Of a stretch of DNA of 9,814 nucleotides, positions 5,682 through 9,814 are shown in pieces. The notes below the pieces were generated by a model that saw only the letters and a list, made by a program, of their open reading frames with translations, did no database searches and was not told where the DNA came from. Numbering within the stretch: position 1 is the stretch's first letter; the number at the start of each line of letters is the position of its first letter. The position numbers and the translations under genes were made by a program. The DNA is from Bacteroidales bacterium (GTDB lineage: Bacteria > Bacteroidota > Bacteroidia > Bacteroidales > FEN-979), in NCBI GenBank assembly GCA_016926765.1, contig JAFGNY010000217.1:1-9814 (forward strand). The letters run 5' to 3'.

Positions 5682-6987
5682 ATATTGCCCTCTCCACCTT
5701 ATTGCTTCCATAGGCATAGGGCATGAATCCCAGAGACGGCATTGGTCTGGTGATAAAAAGATTGGCTTTTTTCCCGCGGGCAATGCTGCCAAGCTGGTCG
5801 CTCAAACCCATCGCGTAGGCGCCATTGAGGGTAGTAGCATGGATAGCCTCTTCGGGAAGAAGACGGTAGGAGATGCAGGCCATTGAGAGAATCAGTTGCA
5901 TGTTGCCGGAAGGGCTGGAACCAGGATTGAAGTCGCTGGCGAAAGCTACGGGCAGCCCGGCGTCGATCATCCTGCGTGCCGGGGCTGGCGGCATGTTGAG
6001 GAAGAAGGCGGCGCCCGGCAGGATCACCGGCATGGTTTCAGAACTTGCCAGGGCTGAAATCTCCCTTTTTCCCGTGTATTCCAGGTGATCCACCGAGAGA
6101 GCGTTGTATTTTACTCCCACCTGGATGCCTCCTGAATAGTCGAGCTCGTTGGCATGGATCTTGGGACGAAGGCCGTATTTCATCCCGGCACTGAGGATCC
6201 GGTCGGTCTCCTCTACCGTAAAAAAACCTTTGTCACAGAAAACGTCAATGAAATCAGCCAGCTCTTCGGCTGCCACCTGAGGGATCATTTCATGGATCAC
6301 CAGGTCGACATAATCGGTTTGCCGTCCTTTGTATTCAGCCGGAACGGCATGCGCCCCCAAAAAAGTAGAGACGATGGTCAACGGCGAGAGCTCCTTCAGC
6401 TTCCGGATCACACGAAGCATCTTCAGTTCATCCACAACCGAGAGCCCGTATCCGCTTTTTATCTCCACGGCTCCCGTCCCAAATTTCAGTATTTCGTCCA
6501 ACCGCTCCAATGCCTGTTCTACCAGTACCTCTTCCGGCGTTTCGTGAAGCAGTTTCGCCGAGTTGAGAATCCCTCCTCCCCTTCTCGCGATCTCTTCATA
6601 GCTGAGGCCTTTGATTTTGTCCACGTATTCCATCTCCCGGCTTCCGGCGTAGACCAGATGGGTGTGGGAATCGCAGAAAGAGGGGAACACAAAGCGGCCG
6701 GAAGCGTCGAAGAGGGTCAACCCTCTAACTGATCCGCGATCCGAGCTACGTGATCCTGGATACGAGATAGGGGAATCTGAACCTTCTACCTCATTACGTG
6801 TATCGCGAATCGCGTATCGCGTATCGGGTTTCCCGGTTCCGAAATCTTTGATCCTCCCATCTTCAATCAGCAGCCAGGCGTCTTTAAGTGTTTTCAGCTT
6901 CGACATCTCATTTCCGGCGACAAAGGCACGGGGTGTTTCGTCCACATTGATAAGCTCTTTGATATGGGTGATCAGGATCGGTTGCAT
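5656..6987 (-). CDS. hutI: Imidazolonepropionase with an in-frame repetitive insert
   Basis: Hydrolyses 4-imidazolone-5-propanoate to N-formimidoyl-L-glutamate in the third step of histidine degradation; a cytosolic metal-dependent amidohydrolase. I choose the ATG at 6987 (MQPILITHIKEL, 443 residues) over the ATG at 7017, because a -7 element at 7015-7022 overlaps the latter. Metal and active-site motifs, numbered from this start: SHTHLVYAG with His108 and His110, FLGAHAVP with His213, IHANEL with His278, VDHLE with His301, and SDFNPGSSPSG with Asp352. Spacings from the HxH to His278 and Asp352 match what I recall for Bacillus subtilis HutI. Residues about 53-88 (from PDTRYAIRDTR to DRGSVR) are not family sequence. 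They are encoded by the heptamer element at 6731-6827 and sit in a loop of the N-terminal beta domain. Without it the length would be about 408, normal for the family. The catalytic core looks complete, so the enzyme is probably active. Confidence 0.95.
   Translation of the reverse strand: MQPILITHIKELINVDETPRAFVAGNEMSKLKTLKDAWLLIEDGRIKDFGTGKPDTRYAIRDTRNEVEGSDSPISYPGSRSSDRGSVRGLTLFDASGRFVFPSFCDSHTHLVYAGSREMEYVDKIKGLSYEEIARRGGGILNSAKLLHETPEEVLVEQALERLDEILKFGTGAVEIKSGYGLSVVDELKMLRVIRKLKELSPLTIVSTFLGAHAVPAEYKGRQTDYVDLVIHEMIPQVAAEELADFIDVFCDKGFFTVEETDRILSAGMKYGLRPKIHANELDYSGGIQVGVKYNALSVDHLEYTGKREISALASSETMPVILPGAAFFLNMPPAPARRMIDAGLPVAFASDFNPGSSPSGNMQLILSMACISYRLLPEEAIHATTLNGAYAMGLSDQLGSIARGKKANLFITRPMPSLGFMPYAYGSNKVERAILNGKMVQW
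6731..6827. repeat. Inverted array of GATNCNN-type heptamers inserted in frame in hutI
   Basis: On the plus strand, six consecutive 7-bp units run from 6731 to 6772, starting GATCCGC, GATCCGA and including GATCCTG and GATACGA. A 20-base spacer follows (6773-6792). Five 7-bp units in the opposite orientation then run from 6793 to 6827, of which four at 6800-6827 are GTATCGC or one to two bases different. The reverse complement of GTATCGC is GATAC-containing, so the two arms are complementary in kind and could form a long imperfect hairpin. In the hutI frame the region has no stop and gives a heptapeptide-periodic product (DTRYAIR, DTR). The exact insertion ends are not determinable without an uninterrupted relative. 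Confidence 0.8.
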
Positions 6988-7014
6988 TGGGTTTGGAATT
7001 TCAGGGAGTTGTCG

Positions 7015-7022
7015 CAAAGGTA
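7015..7022 (-). promoter_or_regulatory. Putative -7 promoter element for hutI
   Basis: The minus strand reads TACCTTTG followed by C, an excellent match to TAnnTTTG. It lies 27 bases upstream of the ATG at 6987 and overlaps the alternative ATG at 7017, so it decides the start in favour of 6987. No clear -33 element is seen upstream. Confidence 0.6.
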
Positions 7023-7042
7023 GAGAAATTTGATATTTTTAT

Positions 7043-7050
7043 TATCTTTG
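7043..7050 (+). promoter_or_regulatory. Putative -7 promoter element for the C10 peptidase gene
   Basis: TATCTTTG followed by CAC is a strong match to the Bacteroidota -7 consensus. It lies 44 bases before the ATG at 7095. It is divergent from the hutI element only 20 bases away, so the two promoters would compete for the same short AT-rich stretch (7023-7042). A -33 match is not evident. Confidence 0.6.
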
Positions 7051-7094
7051 CACTTGGAAACCAAATCTATCATCCTAACCTTTAACCTTATCCC

Positions 7095-9221
7095 ATGAAA
7101 AAATTCACTCTTCTCTTTTCCCTGTTCATGATAGGGATTACGCTCTCTGTTTTTGCGAAAAAAGTCGAGGTTGAACAAGCCCGGCAAACCGGTATTAATT
7201 TTTATTTTGAACGGATCAATATCAACCAGTCTGTTCCGTTCGAAGCCCTGGCTATCACTGGAGAGACAGTTGTTGCCGATAACGGTATTACAGCATTTTA
7301 TATTTTCAACATCGGAGAGCACGGGTATATCATCGTTACAGCCGATGATCAGCTTTATCCGGTGATTGGATACTCGTTTGAAACCACCTGGTCCAGTGAA
7401 GAGATCCCTCCTCATGTGCAATTCTGGCTCAACAATTACAAAGGCGAAATCCTGGAAGCTATCACCAATGGTTATCCGGCCGATCAGAACATCACAGATG
7501 CCTGGGCACGGTACAATTCCCCTGAACCGGTTGCGCTGCTTACCGAAGCTGTTCTGGATGTGGAACCTCTCGTTTCCAACATCTGGGATCAGGATTTCCC
7601 TTATAACGCGATGTGCCCCGAAGATGCTGCGGCAGGTGGTTCCTATAACGGACGTGTTCCCGTTGGCTGCGTCGCCACGGCGATGAGTCAGATCATGTAC
7701 TACTGGCGCTGGCCTGAAACCGGACAGGGTTCTCACTGCATCAATCCGATACAACCTGAGTATGGTCAGCAATGTGCCGATTTCGGGAATACCACCTATG
7801 CATGGGACGGAATGACGGATAATCCCACCAAAGAGTGCGACCCGGTTGCCACCCTGGCCTGGCATTGCGGAATATCGGTAAACATGCAATATGGCCCCGA
7901 CGGATCCGGGGCTTATACCTATATGGTTGCCAGCGCGTTGCAAACATATTTTAAATATTCAACCTCTGCAAACTATGCTCAGAAGTCCTCTTTCTCCACA
8001 AGCCAGTGGAATAATATGATTCATAACGACCTCGATGCCGGCAGACCGATCGAATATTCCGGTTCAGGTTCCGGTGGCGGACACGCATGGGTATGCGACG
8101 GATACCAGGGAACTGACTACTACCATATGAACTGGGGATGGGGTGGCGCTTATAACGGCTATTTTTACCTGAGCGGACTGACTCCCGGCGGAAGCTCATT
8201 CAACAGCAATCAGGCTGCCGTATTCCAGATCCAGCCAAATCCAGCCTATTACCCCACCTATTGTAACGGACAATCTGATCTCGTTACGTATGATTTCGGA
8301 TCGCTGGAAGACGGGAGCGGACCACTCGCTGATTACGAAGACAACGCAGACTGCTCATGGCTGATTGCTCCGGATGACGGTGTTGAATCGATTACCCTCT
8401 CTTTCCTGCGGTTCGAACTGGCTTCCGGTGACGCACTGAACGTTTACGATGGCAACTCTGCCAGCGCACCGCTGCTCGGAACCTACACGGGAAGCTCACT
8501 GCCCCCGGATGTGTCATCCACCGGTCCGGCCATGTTTATCACCTTTACCACGGATGGAACAGGTACCGCCCAGGGCTTCCTGGCCGAATACAACTGTACC
8601 CTGCTCGATTTCTGTCAATCCAGCACGAACCTTACCGATCCCACAGGGGATATTGGTGATGGAAGCGGGGACTACCTCTACCGCAACAGCACCCTGTGCA
8701 AATGGTATATCAAACCTACAGACGCCGAAACGGTTATTCTGGATTTTAACAGCCTCAATACGGAGGAGATCAATGATAAAATCCAGGTTTATGACCTTGT
8801 CGCAGGAACCCTTCTCGGAACCTACTCAGGGGATGTGACCAATCCGCCTACCGGCATCACGGCCAACAGCGGCCAGATGCTTGTAATGTGGACCAGTAAT
8901 AAGACGGTCAGAGGCGTTGGCTGGGATGCCAGCTATTCGATTACTGTCGCCACAGAAGAATCGGCTGCCGTGGATCACCTGTATGTCTATCCGAATCCTG
9001 CCCATGATTACCTGACTGTGAAATTCGACGTTGAGGGTCTTCACACCGTTCAGATCGACCTCTACTCCCTGAAGGGAAGCCTGGTGTACAGCGATCTCCT
9101 CCCGAACCTGACCGGACAGGTTGAAGAGCGTATCAACCTGATTCCCATTGCCAAAGGAGTTTATATGCTCCGTATTACCAGTGAGCAAGGAGTATCCAAT
9201 ACAAAGGTGATCGTTCAATAA
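7095..9221 (+). CDS. T9SS-secreted C10 (streptopain-family) cysteine peptidase with two CUB domains
   Basis: A 708-residue secreted peptidase. A signal peptide (MKKFTLLFSLFMIGITLSVFA, cleavage probably after Ala21) is followed by a Spi_C10-type prodomain to about residue 130 (YIFNIGEHGYIIVTADDQL). The C10 catalytic domain spans about 155-380: nucleophile Cys192 in VPVGCVATAMSQIMYYW, general base His330 in GGGHAWVCDGY, then YYHMNWGWGGAYNGYF. Two CUB-like domains follow, about 390-501 and 507-617, each with a Cys pair or near pair and the VYDG or VYDL core. The T9SS type A sorting domain (about 629-708) begins LYVYPNPAHDYL and ends KGVYMLRITSEQGVSNTKV. The family cleaves proteins after prodomain removal, as in streptopain and interpain. 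The protein should be exported by Sec, moved across the outer membrane by T9SS, and anchored or released. The catalytic residues look intact. The substrate is unknown, and the CUB domains suggest substrate or surface binding (inference). Confidence 0.95.
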   Translation: MKKFTLLFSLFMIGITLSVFAKKVEVEQARQTGINFYFERININQSVPFEALAITGETVVADNGITAFYIFNIGEHGYIIVTADDQLYPVIGYSFETTWSSEEIPPHVQFWLNNYKGEILEAITNGYPADQNITDAWARYNSPEPVALLTEAVLDVEPLVSNIWDQDFPYNAMCPEDAAAGGSYNGRVPVGCVATAMSQIMYYWRWPETGQGSHCINPIQPEYGQQCADFGNTTYAWDGMTDNPTKECDPVATLAWHCGISVNMQYGPDGSGAYTYMVASALQTYFKYSTSANYAQKSSFSTSQWNNMIHNDLDAGRPIEYSGSGSGGGHAWVCDGYQGTDYYHMNWGWGGAYNGYFYLSGLTPGGSSFNSNQAAVFQIQPNPAYYPTYCNGQSDLVTYDFGSLEDGSGPLADYEDNADCSWLIAPDDGVESITLSFLRFELASGDALNVYDGNSASAPLLGTYTGSSLPPDVSSTGPAMFITFTTDGTGTAQGFLAEYNCTLLDFCQSSTNLTDPTGDIGDGSGDYLYRNSTLCKWYIKPTDAETVILDFNSLNTEEINDKIQVYDLVAGTLLGTYSGDVTNPPTGITANSGQMLVMWTSNKTVRGVGWDASYSITVATEESAAVDHLYVYPNPAHDYLTVKFDVEGLHTVQIDLYSLKGSLVYSDLLPNLTGQVEERINLIPIAKGVYMLRITSEQGVSNTKVIVQ

Positions 9222-9229
9222 TAGCTTGA

Positions 9230-9285
9230 CCCTCCCTCCCCTTCTCCTGAAGGGGAGGGCCAGGGAGGGATCGCCTGTTTTTTTT
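9230..9285 (+). terminator. G/C-rich hairpin with downstream T-tract after the C10 peptidase gene
   Basis: A 15-base arm of C/T (9230-9244) and a 4-base loop (TCCT, 9245-9248) are followed by a complementary G/A arm (9249-9265) with a two-base CC bulge at 9260-9261. Eight T residues lie at 9278-9285. The hairpin begins 8 bases after the stop codon and could end the upstream transcript. However, the T-tract starts 12 bases after the paired arm, which is far for a canonical intrinsic terminator, and such CCCTCCC palindromes also occur as dispersed intergenic repeats. Both readings are possible. It separates the two tandem C10-type genes. Confidence 0.5.
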
Positions 9286-9300
9286 CAAAACCCCCGGATC

Positions 9301-9814
9301 ATGAAACGGTTTGGAATTTTATTGTTCGTCATTGCAGTTCTTGCAGTGAACGCATTTCCGGAAACTATTTCCACACAAAAAGCTGCTCAGGTTGCCCTTC
9401 GGTTCATTTCAGAACGGTTCCCATCTGAAAAGTCAGGAGAAACGGCCGGGATGGAAATTAAGGAAACATTCATCGTCACGGATCAGGAGAGTCCGCTTTA
9501 CTACATCTTTAATCTGGAACCCGACGGATGGATTGCAGTGTCTGCCGATGATGCTGTTCCACCGATCCTCGCTTACTCCTTCGAAGGCAGGTATGATGAA
9601 ACCAACCAGGCTCCCCAGTTTACCGCCTGGATGAAACAATATGCAGATCAGATCCGGTATGCGGTTCGCGCAAAGATTGCGCCTTTTTCTCAGACCGAAA
9701 CCCTGTGGAAGGAGTTATCAGATGCCAGATCCCAGATGCCAGATGACCAGAAAACTCAAATCCAGGATCCGGCATCAGGCATCCGGCATCCGGCATCCGG
9801 CATCCGGCATCTGG
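9301..9814 (+). CDS. Second secreted protein with C10-type prodomain (3' end outside window)
   Basis: An open frame of 171 codons runs from ATG 9301 to the window edge with no stop. The signal peptide MKRFGILLFVIAVLAVNA is followed by a prodomain homologous to that of the preceding peptidase. Both share a YIFN.....GWI-VSADD or YIFN.....GYI-VTADD core, then a (V/I)x(A/G)YSFE segment, then (F/V)xxW(M/L) with a (Q/N)Y. This Spi_C10-like region normally precedes a C10 cysteine or sometimes a serine peptidase domain, which would lie beyond the window, so the catalytic type is not determined. From about residue 140 the sequence becomes repetitive (RSQMPDDQK to PASGIRHPASGIRH), encoded by the heptamer element at 9720-9814 in what should be the prodomain-catalytic linker. 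A tandem duplication with the upstream gene is likely. A GGA three bases before the ATG is the only ribosome-site hint. Confidence 0.85.
   Translation, partial: MKRFGILLFVIAVLAVNAFPETISTQKAAQVALRFISERFPSEKSGETAGMEIKETFIVTDQESPLYYIFNLEPDGWIAVSADDAVPPILAYSFEGRYDETNQAPQFTAWMKQYADQIRYAVRAKIAPFSQTETLWKELSDARSQMPDDQKTQIQDPASGIRHPASGIRHL
9720..9814. repeat. Inverted array of heptamers (AGATGCC ... GGCATCC) inside the second C10-type gene
   Basis: Four 7-bp units of AGATGCC type run 9720-9747, followed by a 23-base spacer (9748-9770). Six units of GGCATCN type, the inverse orientation, then run 9771-9812, and the array reaches the window edge. Four of the six are exactly GGCATCC. The arms can pair over roughly 28 bases with few mismatches. 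The array is translated in frame with a 7-residue period (PASGIRH). Its plus-strand left arm has the same GATNCNN heptamer pattern as the element in hutI, and both share the 10-mer ATCCAGGATC (here 9760-9769; minus strand 6761-6752 in hutI). Confidence 0.85.

Noticed and set aside
6154..6732. 192-codon open frame on the plus strand opposite hutI
   Set aside because: It is antisense to conserved imidazolonepropionase motifs and shows no protein-like features.
6987..7017. Ten-residue N-terminal extension of HutI starting at the ATG at 7017
   Set aside because: The upstream ATG overlaps the TACCTTTG promoter element, and family similarity begins after the ATG at 6987.
6972..7943. 323-codon open frame on the minus strand
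   Set aside because: It lies antisense to the well-supported C10 peptidase and overlaps the hutI start and promoter. Its translation shows no domain; it is a shadow of the coding strand.
9720..9814. CRISPR array
   Set aside because: The units are contiguous 7-mers with no unique spacers between them, and no cas genes are present.

Overview
The window looks like chromosomal DNA from a member of the Bacteroidota, probably Bacteroidales-like. Evidence seen in the sequence: a type IX secretion (T9SS) C-terminal sorting domain on a C10 peptidase, FISUMP-domain (Fibrobacter succinogenes major paralogous) proteins, lipoprotein-type signal peptides starting MKK, -7 promoter elements of the TAnnTTTG type, and no clear Shine-Dalgarno sequences. 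I see no phage, transposase, integrase, CRISPR, tRNA or rRNA.

Layout. 1-91: C-terminal tail of a FISUMP-domain protein. 123-593 (+): small secreted protein, probably a lipoprotein, with two CXXCH heme-binding motifs. 622-2307 (-): bifunctional glutamate formimidoyltransferase/formimidoyl-THF cyclodeaminase (ftcD). 2463-4511 (+): secreted or lipoprotein zinc metallopeptidase with HELGH and a downstream glutamate. 4552-4641: relic of a T9SS sorting domain. 4662-5645 (+): FISUMP/Fn3-like pseudogene broken by one TAG codon. 5656-6987 (-): imidazolonepropionase (hutI) carrying an in-frame repetitive insert. 7095-9221 (+): C10 cysteine peptidase with two CUB domains and a T9SS tail. 9301 to the window end (+): start of a second gene with a related C10-type prodomain.

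How the genes work together. hutI and ftcD encode consecutive steps of histidine degradation: imidazolonepropionate to N-formimidoylglutamate, then transfer of the formimidoyl group to tetrahydrofolate and deamination. They share a strand but are about 3.3 kb apart, with a plus-strand secreted peptidase gene and a decayed FISUMP gene between them. The rest of the window is surface or secreted protein export, including two peptidases and a putative third. Peptide breakdown outside the cell could feed histidine catabolism, but that link is inference.

The most unusual content is a set of short-period repeats at many gene boundaries and inside two genes. Two convergent junctions (593-621, 5650-5681) each hold an 8-bp tandem array with an alternating ABAB pattern. 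The ftcD leader holds a 13-bp repeat (2308-2341), followed by three ATCTGTG copies (2375-2409). Two loci (6731-6827 inside hutI; 9720-9814 inside the second C10-type gene) share an architecture: an array of 7-bp GATNCNN units, a short spacer, then an inverted array of similar units. Both are read through in frame. They resemble in concept the Rickettsia palindromic elements that insert in frame into genes, and are the best candidate here for an undescribed element family.
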